This document shows positions 47,828-56,104 of a stretch of 64,000 nucleotides of DNA, one piece after another; position 1 is the stretch's first letter, and each line of letters opens with the position of its first letter. The translations under genes were made by a program, and so were the position numbers. Under the pieces are notes generated by a model, which did not search any database, was not told the origin of the DNA, and worked only from the letters and a program-made list of their open reading frames with translations. The stretch is from B30-G6 sp963701385 (GTDB lineage: Bacteria > Desulfobacterota > Desulfobacteria > Desulfobacterales > B30-G6), in assembly GCA_963701385.1 (NCBI GenBank), contig CAVOZW010000016.1:310001-374000 (forward strand). Reading direction: 5' to 3'.

Positions 47828-49090
47828 ATGAAAAAACTGTTTATCGCTACACTCGCTGTCCTGTTCGTTGCAGGCGTTGCCTATGCCGGCGTTCCAACCA
47901 TGGATTTCACCGGTATGTTCTATGTCAGGGGTTCCTACATCTCGAACGATTCCGGTGTGGAGGAAGATGCCGGCAACTACATGTACTATGATCAGGAGCT
48001 GGACGCGGACTGGAAAATTTCCGCGTCGGACAAGACTTTTGTGTCCGTCAACTTCGAAGCCCGCGATCAGAACTGGTTGGCCGCTGATCCTGATGACACC
48101 ACTCAAGACGGCGCATCCGATCTGGATGACAACCTGGAGATCAAGCGGCTTTGGGGCCAACACACCTTTGATTTCGGTACGACCCTTAAATTCGGTCTCA
48201 TGACCGGTGGTGCCTGGGCAACCGGTTTCGGTGACAATGCCAACGGCCGCTATCGGTTGTTTTTCCAGCATATGTTGCCGCCTGGTATGCCGTTGATTTT
48301 TGTCATCGAAAAGAATGCGGAACTGGGTATGATGTACAACAGCCCAGGCTATACGGCCGGCGGGGTCGATCTTCCGGCGGATGCTGAAGCCGATGATTTC
48401 GATGCCTATTATCTTGCAACCGTTTTGAAGTTCGGCGATATTTTCGTCAAACCGCTGATCGGGTATGCTGCCTTTGGTATGTATGAATTGGATGAGGAAA
48501 TCGACTTGGTCCAGACCGCGTTTTTGCTAGGTATTGACGGCAACCTGGGCATGTTCGCTTTCGAATCCGAGTTTAACTATAAAAACTATGCTTGGGAAAC
48601 CGACATCCCCACCTCGGAAGATTACAGCACCTATGGTGTGTACTTCAAAGGCTGGGCCAACCTGGACGCCTTCAAGGTGGGTGCCCTGGTTGCCTATGGC
48701 TCCTATGACGAGGACGGGGGAATCACCGGCAGCGGTGAAGGCTTCGGCTTCGGTGAAGACTTCACCCCCACCGTGTTCGGTGCGGATTGGGCCGGTTTCG
48801 GCAGCACGGGCAATTTCGAGTACTTTGCCGTGACCATGTTCCAGATCTTCGGCGAGTACGCCCTGAACGACGCCCTCTCCTTCACTGCCAGTTATACCAG
48901 TATCACCTCCAACGAGAAGGACACCATCTGGGAAGATGCCACGGGCTATGAAATCGATGCGGGCTTGGAGTGGAATGTTTCCGATGCGGTTACCTACGCC
49001 ATCGCGCTGGGTACCGGCAGCTGGGACATCGACGACGCTGACCTGGATTCTTTTACACGTGCCTATCACTATATCATGATCGAGTTCTAA
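47828..49090 (+). CDS. Outer-membrane beta-barrel (porin-like) protein, second
   Basis: The 420-residue protein has a signal peptide almost like that of the first porin-like gene (MKKLFIATLAVLFVAGVAYA). Long alternating strands follow (YYDQELDADWKISASDKTFVS, LEWNVSDAVTYAIALGTGSW), and it ends in RAYHYIMIEF with a terminal Phe. The region TFDFGTTLKFGLMTGGAWATGF is typical of a porin with an inward loop. A strong ribosome site (GAGGAGGAGAC) and terminator enclose it. A role in solute diffusion is inferred; the substrate is unknown. Confidence 0.8.
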   Translation: MKKLFIATLAVLFVAGVAYAGVPTMDFTGMFYVRGSYISNDSGVEEDAGNYMYYDQELDADWKISASDKTFVSVNFEARDQNWLAADPDDTTQDGASDLDDNLEIKRLWGQHTFDFGTTLKFGLMTGGAWATGFGDNANGRYRLFFQHMLPPGMPLIFVIEKNAELGMMYNSPGYTAGGVDLPADAEADDFDAYYLATVLKFGDIFVKPLIGYAAFGMYELDEEIDLVQTAFLLGIDGNLGMFAFESEFNYKNYAWETDIPTSEDYSTYGVYFKGWANLDAFKVGALVAYGSYDEDGGITGSGEGFGFGEDFTPTVFGADWAGFGSTGNFEYFAVTMFQIFGEYALNDALSFTASYTSITSNEKDTIWEDATGYEIDAGLEWNVSDAVTYAIALGTGSWDIDDADLDSFTRAYHYIMIEF

Positions 49091-49123
49091 ATCTGACACG
49101 ATCCTGATAGCACTGTTGAAAAT

Positions 49124-49158
49124 AAAAAGAGCCTGCCGTTTGGCAGGCTCTTTTTATT
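49124..49158 (+). terminator. Rho-independent terminator
   Basis: A perfect 14-bp stem (AAAAAGAGCCTGCC at 49124-49137, complement 49142-49155) with a GTTT loop and T-rich flanks. It may work in both directions, ending the porin transcript and that of gatB. Confidence 0.92.
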
Positions 49159-49190
49159 TTGGTTTTACCGCAACGGGTTAAATATCCTGG

Positions 49191-49210
49191 ATTCCCGCCT
49201 GCGCGGGAAT
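49191..49210. repeat. Short palindromic repeat (ATTCCCGC...GCGGGAAT)
   Basis: An 8-bp stem with a CTGC loop, preceded by CCTGG and followed by GACC. Related units (GTCACTCCCGCGCAGGCGGG) lie at 54499-54730. It is a common bacterial REP-like palindrome. Confidence 0.6.
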
Positions 49211-49247
49211 GACCGCGAGAAAACGTAAAAATACAGGAAATAGGTCT

Positions 49248-50681
49248 TTATTCTCCCGCCAGCTTGGCCCGTAATATGTCGTTCACCATCTGGGGGTTGG
49301 CCTTGCCCTTGGTTTCCCGCATGACCTGGCCTACAAAGTATCCCAGGAGCTGGGTTTTGCCCTTGCGGTAGGCGCTGACTTCCTTTTCAGAGCGGGACAA
49401 CACCTTTCGGACCACCGCGTCGATGGTGCCGGCATCCGTGACCTGTACCAGGCCTTTGTCGGCCACGATCTTCGGGGCGGGTTTCCCGGAGGCCGCCATC
49501 TCGTCGAAAACGGTTTTGGCCATCGTGTTGCTGATGGTGCCGTCCGCGATGAGTTGCAGCAGCTCCGCCAGTCTTTGCGCGGAAATGGGGGTGTGGGAAA
49601 TATCTTTGGCCTGGGCGTTCAGCAACCCCAGCAGGGGCCCGGTTATCCAGTTGCTGACCGGTTTGGGCTGCTTGAAGTCTTTCAAGCAGTTTTCAAAATA
49701 ATCGGCCAGCTCGCGGCTGCCGGTCAACACCTCGGCGTCGTAATCCGAGAGCCCATAAGACGTCATAAACCGATCGCGCTTGTCATCGGGCAGCTCCGGA
49801 AGGGCCTGCCGGACGCTGTCGATCCAGGCGTCGTCGATCACCAGGGGCAACAGGTCCGGGTCTGGAAAATAGCGGTAGTCATGAGCATCCTCTTTGCCCC
49901 TCATGGAAAAGGTCCTGCCCTGGTCGGCGTCCCAGAGGCGCGTTTCCTGAATTACCTGGCCATTGTCCAACAGGATTTCTTTCTGGCGCTCGATTTCGTA
50001 CTGAAGGGCCTTTTCCACGTGTTTGAAAGAATTGAGGTTTTTTATTTCCGCACGCGTACCGAATTCCGAGGCGTTGAAGGGCATGATGGAGACATTGGCA
50101 TCACAGCGGAAACTGCCTTCTTCCAGGTTGCCGTCGCTGATCTCAAGATAGCGGACAATGGCGCGCAACTGCCGCAAATAGGCGCCGGCCTCCTGGGGGG
50201 ATCGAATATCCGGCTCGCTGACGATTTCCATCAGAGGGACACCGGTGCGGTTGAAATCGACCTTGCTGACGGGTCTGTGGGGGTCATGGATCAGCTTCCC
50301 GGCGTCCTCTTCCATGTGTATGCGGGTGATGCCGATCCGTTTCCGGGCGCCGTCGAGTTGGATGTGAACAAATCCGTGCTGGGCAATGGGGAGCTCGTAC
50401 TGGGAAATCTGATAGCCTTTGGGCAGATCCGGATAAAAATAGTTCTTGCGGGCAAACCGGCTTTCCCGGTCGATGGTGCAGTGGGTGGCGACGGCCATGC
50501 GCAGGGTGAAGTCCACCACCTTTTTGTTGAGCACCGGCAGCACGCCCGGCATTCCGAGACAAATCGGGCAGGTGTGTGTGTTGGGGGGCGCGCCGAACTC
50601 GGTGGAGCAACGGCAGAAAATTTTGGTTCTGGTTTTCAGCTGGGCATGGACTTCCAGCCCGATGACGGGTTCAAATTGCAT
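49248..50681 (-). CDS. gatB: Glu-tRNA(Gln)/Asp-tRNA(Asn) amidotransferase subunit B
   Basis: GatB (477 aa) binds the mischarged tRNA and catalyses its ATP-dependent activation in the GatCAB complex. The start MQFEPVIGLEVHAQLKTRTK and the zinc-type cysteines (CRCSTEFGAPPNTHTCPIC) are typical. Later signatures are RIHMEEDAGKLIHD and DFNRTGVPLMEIVSEPDI, and the YqeY-like tail domain (TISNTMAKTVFDEM...QLLGYFVGQVMRETKGKANP) ends the protein. The gene is intact. It is separate from gatCA, on the opposite strand, which is common. Confidence 0.97.
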   Translation of the reverse strand: MQFEPVIGLEVHAQLKTRTKIFCRCSTEFGAPPNTHTCPICLGMPGVLPVLNKKVVDFTLRMAVATHCTIDRESRFARKNYFYPDLPKGYQISQYELPIAQHGFVHIQLDGARKRIGITRIHMEEDAGKLIHDPHRPVSKVDFNRTGVPLMEIVSEPDIRSPQEAGAYLRQLRAIVRYLEISDGNLEEGSFRCDANVSIMPFNASEFGTRAEIKNLNSFKHVEKALQYEIERQKEILLDNGQVIQETRLWDADQGRTFSMRGKEDAHDYRYFPDPDLLPLVIDDAWIDSVRQALPELPDDKRDRFMTSYGLSDYDAEVLTGSRELADYFENCLKDFKQPKPVSNWITGPLLGLLNAQAKDISHTPISAQRLAELLQLIADGTISNTMAKTVFDEMAASGKPAPKIVADKGLVQVTDAGTIDAVVRKVLSRSEKEVSAYRKGKTQLLGYFVGQVMRETKGKANPQMVNDILRAKLAGE

Positions 50682-50689
50682 CTGGTTTC

Positions 50690-50815
50690 CTATTTTAAAT
50701 TTTTCAGATCGATCAGATTTACTCTTAATCCCTCTATTTCTATCGCTTCCAGCGAAGCATAACAGGTATCGACATCGACCCCTTTCGGTGACGTCATGAT
50801 TTGGGTTTCCAAACG
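50690..50815 (-). pseudogene. Remnant of a nucleotidyltransferase-like gene
   Basis: The open frame on the minus strand reads RLETQIMTSPKGVDVDTCYA, then SLEAIEIEGLRVNLIDLKNLK and a stop. This resembles the C-terminal region of short nucleotidyltransferase-type proteins (E-E-I-G-V--I-L-DL-), but cuts off where NK-x-GR-KD would follow. No upstream part is seen; the sequence before it (50816-50880) has stops. It is a fragment, not a working gene. The identification is by eye. Confidence 0.4.
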
Positions 50816-50999
50816 TTTAACTCTTTAGAATATTATAGCATATCACTCGAATCCTGGGCCCCTGGACCTCTCGAATCCTTTATTTATCATCAACGCCGGC
50901 GCTTGTAAAGATTAGAGCTCTTTATGAATTTCAGGAAAAATGAAGGCTGGAAGATGAAGTGCTGCTGTCGCATTTGGTAAACCCTTCAACGATTTTATT

Positions 51000-51029
51000 T
51001 TGACAAAAAAGGACTCCGGACGTTATAGA
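51000..51029 (+). promoter_or_regulatory. Promoter before the DUF2065 gene
   Basis: TTGACA (51000-51005), an 18-base spacer and TATAGA (51024-51029). CGATTTTATT, the tail of the two-hairpin element, directly abuts the -35 box, as at 14288. Confidence 0.55.
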
Positions 51030-51056
51030 AAACGCTTGCAGGTTCAATGGACTTTG

Positions 51057-51102
51057 AACCGCAACAGCGAGCGCATTCCCCCTAGCTTGCTGCGAGGTTC
51101 TT
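51057..51102. repeat. Short dispersed repeat, third copy
   Basis: It starts with AACCGCAACAGCGAG (51057-51071) and ends with GCTTGCTGCGAGGTTCTT (51085-51102). It shares both ends with 30378-30480 and 15364-15432 (inverse) but is the shortest. Confidence 0.5.
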
Positions 51103-51140
51103 CAATTTTCGACAACCAGCGTAGCAAAAAGAGGCTGAAA

Positions 51141-51332
51141 ATGAACTTTTTTCTGTGCGTTATCGGCATGGTCATGATCGTTGAGGGGATTCCCTATTTT
51201 GCATTTCCGGACAAAATGAAGATCTGGGTGCGAAAGGTGCTCGACATGCCGGATTTGCATTTGCGGCGAACCGGTTTGATTTTGATGGGTATCGGTCTAT
51301 TTTTGGTGTATATAGGCAAGCGGTCGAGTTAA
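51141..51332 (+). CDS. DUF2065 small membrane protein
   Basis: A 63-residue protein with two hydrophobic segments (MNFFLCVIGMVMIVEGIPYF and TGLILMGIGLFLVYIG) separated by a basic, amphipathic hairpin (FPDKMKIWVRKVLDMPDLHLRR). This is the DUF2065 (YjeT) layout. The function is unknown; in other bacteria the gene lies near hflC or purA. GAGG at 51131 precedes the ATG. The longer frame from 51000 includes promoter and repeat sequence and is not supported. Confidence 0.82.
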   Translation: MNFFLCVIGMVMIVEGIPYFAFPDKMKIWVRKVLDMPDLHLRRTGLILMGIGLFLVYIGKRSS

Positions 51333-51526
51333 ACAAAAATACGTTTATGAAATTGATTTTCAACGATCCTGTCATAAGTCCAAAATCCTGGGCCGCCGCT
51401 CGAAAAGCAGGGGGTTTTCGCTTTCAGGGGAATAACGCTAAGGGGTAAAATTAAATTTTTACGAAACCGTCAATCGTGAAACAAACACAAAACACCCAAT
51501 ACGAAAACTCAAGCCCTCAACAGCAC

Positions 51527-52569
51527 ATGTTTTCCATAGACGATTATCACTATCATCTGCCTGAACAGTTGATTGCCCAGAAGCCCCTGCCGGAAAGAGA
51601 TCAGTCCCGGCTCCTGGTGATGGATCGCCGCACCGGGTCCCTTTCCCATCGGGTGTTTCATGAGCTGGAATCGTTTTTGAAGCCGTCTGACGTGCTGGTG
51701 ATCAACAATACCCAGGTCATTCCCGGTCGAATCGTGGGCAAAAAAGAGAGCGGTGGGCGCATAGAAGCCCTGATATTGAATTATGCTTCAAGCCATGAGA
51801 ATCAGTTTGATTGTTTACTGAAGTCCTCCAAACAGACCCGCATCGGTAGCCGGCTCTTTTTTTCAGAGGGCGTAACGGCGCAGGTATTGGAAAGACATGA
51901 CGACGTCTACCGGCTTTCCTTTTCGTGCGAGGGTGATTTTCGACCGGTTCTCGACAGGATCGGGCAGACCCCCCTGCCGCCCTATATCAAGCGGGATGTG
52001 ACCCGGCCTGATCCGGAAGATGTCAACGCGTACCAGACCATCTATGCCTCTCAAAAAGGCGCCATCGCCGCTCCCACGGCTGGATTTCATTTTACCAAAG
52101 CGCTCCTAGAGCCGTCTCGAGGCAAAGGGCATTACCCTGGCGCCGATTACCCTGCATGTGGGGTATGGGACCTTTTTGCCTGTCCGGGTGACGGATATTC
52201 GGGCGCATCGCATGCATTCAGAATGGTTTTCGATCCCGGAAGAGACGGCCGCCGTGGTTTCGCGTGCCAGGAAGGAGGGCCGACGCGTGGTGGCCGTGGG
52301 GACGACCTCGGTTCGGACGCTGGAGTTCGCCGTGGATGAAGACGGCAACATGAGGGCCATGAGCGGCCCATGTGACCTGTTTATCTATCCTGGTTACCGG
52401 TTTCGGGTTGTGGATGCCATGATCACCAATTTTCATCTGCCCAGATCGACCCTGCTCATGCTGGTGTCAGCCTTTGCAGGCAGACACAACATCCTTGCCG
52501 CCTATGAAGCCGCGATTCAAGGAGAAGTATCGATTTTACAGTTACGGGGATGGGATGTTGATCTATTAG
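51527..52569 (+). CDS. queA: QueA, tRNA preQ1(34) S-adenosylmethionine ribosyltransferase-isomerase (two frameshifts)
   Basis: QueA transfers and isomerises the ribosyl group of SAM onto preQ1 in tRNA to give epoxyqueuosine. The start MFSIDDYHYHLPEQLIAQKP is typical. The frame is intact to GAIAAPTAGFHFTKALL, then shifts near 52120 to ITLAPITLHVGYGTFLPVR-like sequence and continues to MITNFHLPRSTLLMLVSAFAG. A second shift near 52517 restores the classic end KYRFYSYGDGMLIY and a stop at 52569. Both shifts are one base, and the encoded protein is otherwise standard (about 347 aa). tgt follows 436 bases later. A repeat copy begins 11 bases after the stop. Without correction, translation of the gene would be truncated. 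Confidence 0.9.
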
Positions 52570-52579
52570 CGGTTTTAGG

Positions 52580-52879
52580 TATTAACTCAACTTTCGGGAT
52601 TCGGCGAACGCGAAATGAATAATCCCCTGGCGCTTTGCGAACTCGCCCCAAGGGCACCTAACATCAGCGCCGGCCATATGGTTAAACAGACATGGCTGCC
52701 AAATGACCGTGTTTTCATATTGGATTTTCATTAACATGCGCTGATGTTATACCAGTTGTCATATATATGTTCCGCATAATGCTCACGGATGAGAGGGGAC
52801 CCTCTTAAACCCCAATCGGAACGTTATGATGACAATCACTATAGGTGCCCTAAGCGGCTCAAACAGCGCAAATCGCCAT
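52580..52879 (-). repeat. Dispersed MITE-like repeat, copy 2 (inverse, with nested insert)
   Basis: The reverse complement matches most of 6551-6749. In the middle it has about 120 extra bases (between AGGTGCCCT-like and GCGCATG-like sequences) that resemble the separate segment at 6331-6382, so one small repeat is nested in another. The copy stops at GCGCAAATCGCCAT (52879), where a gene remnant begins. Confidence 0.7.
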
Positions 52880-52880
52880 C

Positions 52881-52988
52881 GCTTGTGATATTGGTATATT
52901 TAACAATTCTGAAAAGATTGAATTGACTGCCGAAGCAAAAAGTATTTACAAGATGTTGCATGCTCTCATCAAATCGTTGAGACATTAA
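52881..52988 (+). pseudogene. C-terminal remnant of a four-helix-bundle protein
   Basis: The frame gives ACDIGIFNNSEKIELTAEAK, then SIYKMLHALIKSLRH and a stop. The EAxxIxKMLxALIxSLR ending is typical of the IVP/S23 four-helix-bundle family. The upstream part is replaced by the repeat copy, so the repeat apparently cut or joined this gene. It has no ribosome site of its own and probably is not expressed. Confidence 0.5.
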
Positions 52989-53005
52989 GACTATAACCAA
53001 AAAAT

Positions 53006-54121
53006 ATGCTCTCTTTTAAAATCATAAATAGATCCAAAGAAACGAACGCCCGCACCGGCGTCATCGATACGCCCCGGGGAAAAATCGAAACACCCGTATT
53101 CATGCCGGTGGGCACTCTGGGAACGGTCAAGTCGCTCACGCCGGAAGAGCTGTCTGCCTGCGGTGCACAAATCATTCTGGGCAATACCTACCACCTGTAT
53201 CTCAGACCGGGATGTGACATTATCGATCTTTTTTCAGGACTCCACCGCTTCATGCACTGGGAGGGGCCTATTCTGACCGACAGCGGCGGGTTTCAGCTTT
53301 TTTCGCTGGCCAAGCTGGCCAAGATAACAGAAGAGGGCTACGCTTTTCAGTCACATCTCGACGGCTCCCGCCACCTGCTTTCCCCGGAAAAATCCATCCA
53401 CGTTCAGCGCTGTCTTGATTCCGATATTGTCATGTGTCTGGATCAGTGCACCCGGTATCCGGCAGACAGGGATGAAGCCCTGAAAGCGCTTGACTTGACG
53501 ACTCGCTGGGCCCGGCGCTGTAAAGACGCCTGGGGCGGTAGCAACGCCAAAGGCGCGTTGTTCGGTATCGTTCAGGGCGGCATGTACAAAGACCTGCGTA
53601 AAAAATCTCTGGCAGATCTGATGGAAATCGGGTTTTCAGGTTATGCCGTGGGGGGCTTGAGTGTCGGGGAGCCCAAGGACCTTATGCGCGGAATGTCCGC
53701 CTGGACCCTTGCGCTCCTCCCGGAAAACCTGCCGCGCTATGTAATGGGGGTAGGAACACCCGAGGACATCGTGGCGCTCGTGGGTATGGGCGCAGACATG
53801 TTCGATTGTGTCATACCCACCAGAAATGCCAGAAATGGGCAGCTTTTCACCCAATCGGGCACAATTAACATTTGCAATTCACGCTTTAAGTACGATACAA
53901 AACCCATTGACAGTCAATGCCCATGTTATACCTGTACGCATTATTCCCGAGCGTATCTCCGGCACTTATATCAGGCCCGAGAACTGCTGGCATACCGATT
54001 GAATACGCTCCACAATCTTCGCTACTATCTGGATCTGATGAAGCAGATCCGCCTTGCTGTTCAGGCCGACAGCTACGAGCTGTTTAAAAAGGAATTTTAC
54101 GGGAAACGGCAATCGGATTAA
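53006..54121 (+). CDS. tgt: tRNA-guanine transglycosylase
   Basis: Tgt (371 aa) exchanges G34 of target tRNAs for preQ1, the step before QueA. Seen are the catalytic Asp region ILTDSGGFQLFSL (near residue 90), MCLDQCT, FGIVQGG, AVGGLSVGEP, the nucleophile Asp in MFDCVIPTRNARNG (near residue 270), and the zinc site CPCYTC followed by C/H ligands in THYSRAYLRHLYQARE. The gene is intact. It lies inside the footprint of a dispersed repeat: one part ends at 52879 and the outer end appears at 54125-54166. Confidence 0.97.
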   Translation: MLSFKIINRSKETNARTGVIDTPRGKIETPVFMPVGTLGTVKSLTPEELSACGAQIILGNTYHLYLRPGCDIIDLFSGLHRFMHWEGPILTDSGGFQLFSLAKLAKITEEGYAFQSHLDGSRHLLSPEKSIHVQRCLDSDIVMCLDQCTRYPADRDEALKALDLTTRWARRCKDAWGGSNAKGALFGIVQGGMYKDLRKKSLADLMEIGFSGYAVGGLSVGEPKDLMRGMSAWTLALLPENLPRYVMGVGTPEDIVALVGMGADMFDCVIPTRNARNGQLFTQSGTINICNSRFKYDTKPIDSQCPCYTCTHYSRAYLRHLYQARELLAYRLNTLHNLRYYLDLMKQIRLAVQADSYELFKKEFYGKRQSD

Positions 54122-54124
54122 ATA

Positions 54125-54166
54125 CATGGGATCACCCATTTCGCTCTAGCCAGGGTGAAAGCCGAA
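54125..54166 (-). repeat. Outer end of the MITE-like repeat, downstream of tgt
   Basis: Reverse complement TTCGGCTTTCACCCTGGCTA and on through GAGCGAAATGGGTGATCC matches 6509-6550 with one small gap and few mismatches. The terminal TIR (GTTGAAT) is eroded. Together with 52580-52879 it makes a near-complete copy split by 1.25 kb containing tgt. Confidence 0.65.
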
Positions 54167-54213
54167 CGCTGCCTTAACAACGTTCAAAGGGGTGCTAAAC
54201 AAGGGAGGGTTTC

Positions 54214-54435
54214 ATGAAAGAAAAAGTCGAAAAAGTGCTGAACGAGATCAGACCCATGCTGGTCAGGGATGGGGGTAATGTAGAGTTGGTGAGCATTGAG
54301 GGGGGCGTCGTCAAAGTGAGACTTCAAGGGGCCTGCGCCGGGTGTCCCATGTCACAGATGACGCTGCGAAACGGTATCGAGAAGGTTTTAAAGGACAAGA
54401 TCCCGGAGGTGACGGCGGTGGTTCCGGCAGACTGA
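54214..54435 (+). CDS. NifU-like C-terminal domain protein (Nfu-type Fe-S scaffold)
   Basis: The 73-residue protein is a bare NifU C-terminal domain. It starts with KVEKVLNEIRPMLVRDGGNVELV and has the cluster-binding CAGC in GACAGCPMSQMTLRNGIE. It can hold a 4Fe-4S cluster between two subunits and pass it to target proteins. GGGAGGG precedes the ATG. A 26-base palindrome (54436-54461) directly follows the stop and may act as terminator, although no T-run is present. Confidence 0.93.
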   Translation: MKEKVEKVLNEIRPMLVRDGGNVELVSIEGGVVKVRLQGACAGCPMSQMTLRNGIEKVLKDKIPEVTAVVPAD

Positions 54436-54730
54436 CCCTTATTTCTCATGAGAAATAAGGGCTAGCGTTATGTTATATAAACGGGTCATACAATTGCTGT
54501 CACTCCCGCGCAGGCGGGAGTCCAGATCGATAACACCTGGATTCCCGCCTTCGAGGCTGTGTCGCAATTCGCCCAAACCAGTCATTCCGAACGAATGCAG
54601 CAACGCGGAATGAGATCCGGAATCCAGGAAAATGAATATAAGCAAGTACTTCTGGATCCCGGCTCGCGCTTCGCTTCGCTACGCTTGGCCGGGATGACGA
54701 ATTGCGACACAGCCTCCTGCGCGGGAGTGA
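54436..54730. repeat. Cluster of REP-like palindromes
   Basis: The 419-base gap has no gene. It holds the perfect palindrome CCCTTATTTCTCAT... (54436-54461), a REP-like hairpin ACTCCCGC-GCAG-GCGGGAGT (about 54501-54520), an inverted pair CCTGGATTCC/GGAATCCAGG (about 54537 and 54620), and a perfect 19-bp inverted repeat (GAGGCTGTGTCGCAATTCG at 54553-54571, complement 54698-54716). A CTCCTGCGCGGGAGTGAC unit ends it. The nested arrangement recalls BIME-type clusters. Confidence 0.65.
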
Positions 54731-54799
54731 CTGAAGGGTGAAGCCCCCGGAATGAAGGTGAATGTTTCGTCAGATGAATCATCTTCTATATTTATATAA

Positions 54800-54840
54800 G
54801 CGACAAGGTCGCGTCAAATAAATTCGCGCGGCGAATTTAT
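54800..54840 (+). repeat. Two-hairpin element, copy D
   Basis: GCGAC-AAG-GTCGC (54800-54812), 5 bases, ATAAATTCGC-GCG-GCGAATTTAT (54818-54840). The second stem differs from copies A and B by paired changes. GGAGG of the aminotransferase gene starts at the next base, so the hairpin could influence ribosome access. Confidence 0.75.
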
Positions 54841-54854
54841 GGAGGTTACGTCTC

Positions 54855-56039
54855 ATGACCATTTCCAAGAAGATCGCAGCATTCATGACCAAGTCATCCT
54901 GGATTCGAAAAATGTTCGAGGAGGGCGCCCGTCTGAAGGCGGAGCACGGGGCTGAAAATGTGTTTGATTTCAGCCTCGGGAATCCAAACCTGGAACCCCC
55001 TGAAAAATTTAATGAGATTCTCGGGAGAATTGTCAAGCAAACGGGCGGGCATGGTTACATGCCCCAGGCAGGATATCCGCATGTCAGAGAAAAGATTGCC
55101 GCATATGTATCCCTGGACCAGGGGGTTAGCGTTGGGGCGAACGATGTGATCATGACCTGCGGCGCTGCCGGTGCTTTGAATGTCATTCTCAAAGCCTTAC
55201 TGGATCCGGGTGATGTAGTCCTTTCACCCAAACCCTGTTTTGTGGAATATCAATTCTGGGCCGACAACCACGGGGGTGTGTTTCAAACCGTTCCCACCGG
55301 CGACGATTTTTCACTGGACATGCAAGCCATGGCAGCGGCTGTCACCGAAAAAACCAAGGTTCTGCTGATCAATTCACCCAACAACCCCTCCGGGCAGGTC
55401 TATTCCAAGGAGAGTCTCGATAGCCTGGGTCGCCTATTAAAGAAAAAAAGCGACCAGTTTAATCGAAGCATATACCTGGTGGCGGACGAGCCGTATCGAA
55501 AAATTGTTTACGACGATGTCCACGTGCCCTGCATCTTTGACAGTTATCGCGACAGCATTATGGCAACATCCTTTTCAAAAGACATATCCATACCCGGTGA
55601 AAGAATTGGCTATACCGTGGTCAACCCCGATGCAACCTACAAAGACGACCTGATGAACGCTATGGCGTTGACCAATCGCATCATCGGTTTCGTCAACGCC
55701 CCGGCGCTGATGCAACGCGTGGTGGCAGAAATGCAGGGAACGAGTGTGGATGTGTCCCAGTACAAGCGTAAACGGGACCTTCTGTGTGACGGCCTAAGGG
55801 ACTGCGGGTATGATTTTATGACACCTCCCGGTGCATTCTATCTTTTCCCCAAGACACCCATTCCCGATGATGTGGCATTCGTGAAAGCGCTCCAGGAAGA
55901 ACGGATCCTGGTTGTTCCCGGGAGCGGCTTTATGGGTCCGGGTCATTTCAGAATCGCCTTCTGTGTGGAAGACGACACCATCGTCAAGGCCATGCCGGGG
56001 TTTAGGCGGGTGATGGAACGACATTTGGCTGCGCCGTAA
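54855..56039 (+). CDS. PLP-dependent aminotransferase, class I/II
   Basis: The 394-residue enzyme has the fold-type I aminotransferase features: FSLGNPNLEPP, YMPQAGYPHVREKIAAYV, INSPNNPSGQVYS, LVADEPYRKIVYDD and the Schiff-base Lys in SFSKDISIPGERIGYTVVN (near residue 238), with RIAFCVEDD holding the substrate Arg. The closest named relatives are aspartate or aromatic aminotransferases; the amino donor and acceptor cannot be assigned. GGAGG sits 9 bases before ATG 54855, immediately after the two-hairpin element. It is the first gene of the run to the methylmalonyl-CoA genes. Confidence 0.88.
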   Translation: MTISKKIAAFMTKSSWIRKMFEEGARLKAEHGAENVFDFSLGNPNLEPPEKFNEILGRIVKQTGGHGYMPQAGYPHVREKIAAYVSLDQGVSVGANDVIMTCGAAGALNVILKALLDPGDVVLSPKPCFVEYQFWADNHGGVFQTVPTGDDFSLDMQAMAAAVTEKTKVLLINSPNNPSGQVYSKESLDSLGRLLKKKSDQFNRSIYLVADEPYRKIVYDDVHVPCIFDSYRDSIMATSFSKDISIPGERIGYTVVNPDATYKDDLMNAMALTNRIIGFVNAPALMQRVVAEMQGTSVDVSQYKRKRDLLCDGLRDCGYDFMTPPGAFYLFPKTPIPDDVAFVKALQEERILVVPGSGFMGPGHFRIAFCVEDDTIVKAMPGFRRVMERHLAAP

Positions 56040-56104
56040 TTTGCGGTAATTAGCTTATCGAACAGAGAGTGTATGATAGAGAATAGAAGATAGGAGCATG
56101 TCTA

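Noticed and set aside
49554..50762. 402-codon plus-strand frame over gatB
   Set aside because: Antisense shadow of the intact gatB gene; no family features.
51000..51140. N-terminal extension of the DUF2065 gene
   Set aside because: The extension covers a promoter and a dispersed repeat, while the internal ATG has a good ribosome site and family start.
54436..54780. CRISPR-like repeats
   Set aside because: The palindromes are unevenly spaced and differ from each other; no repeat-spacer array and no cas genes.
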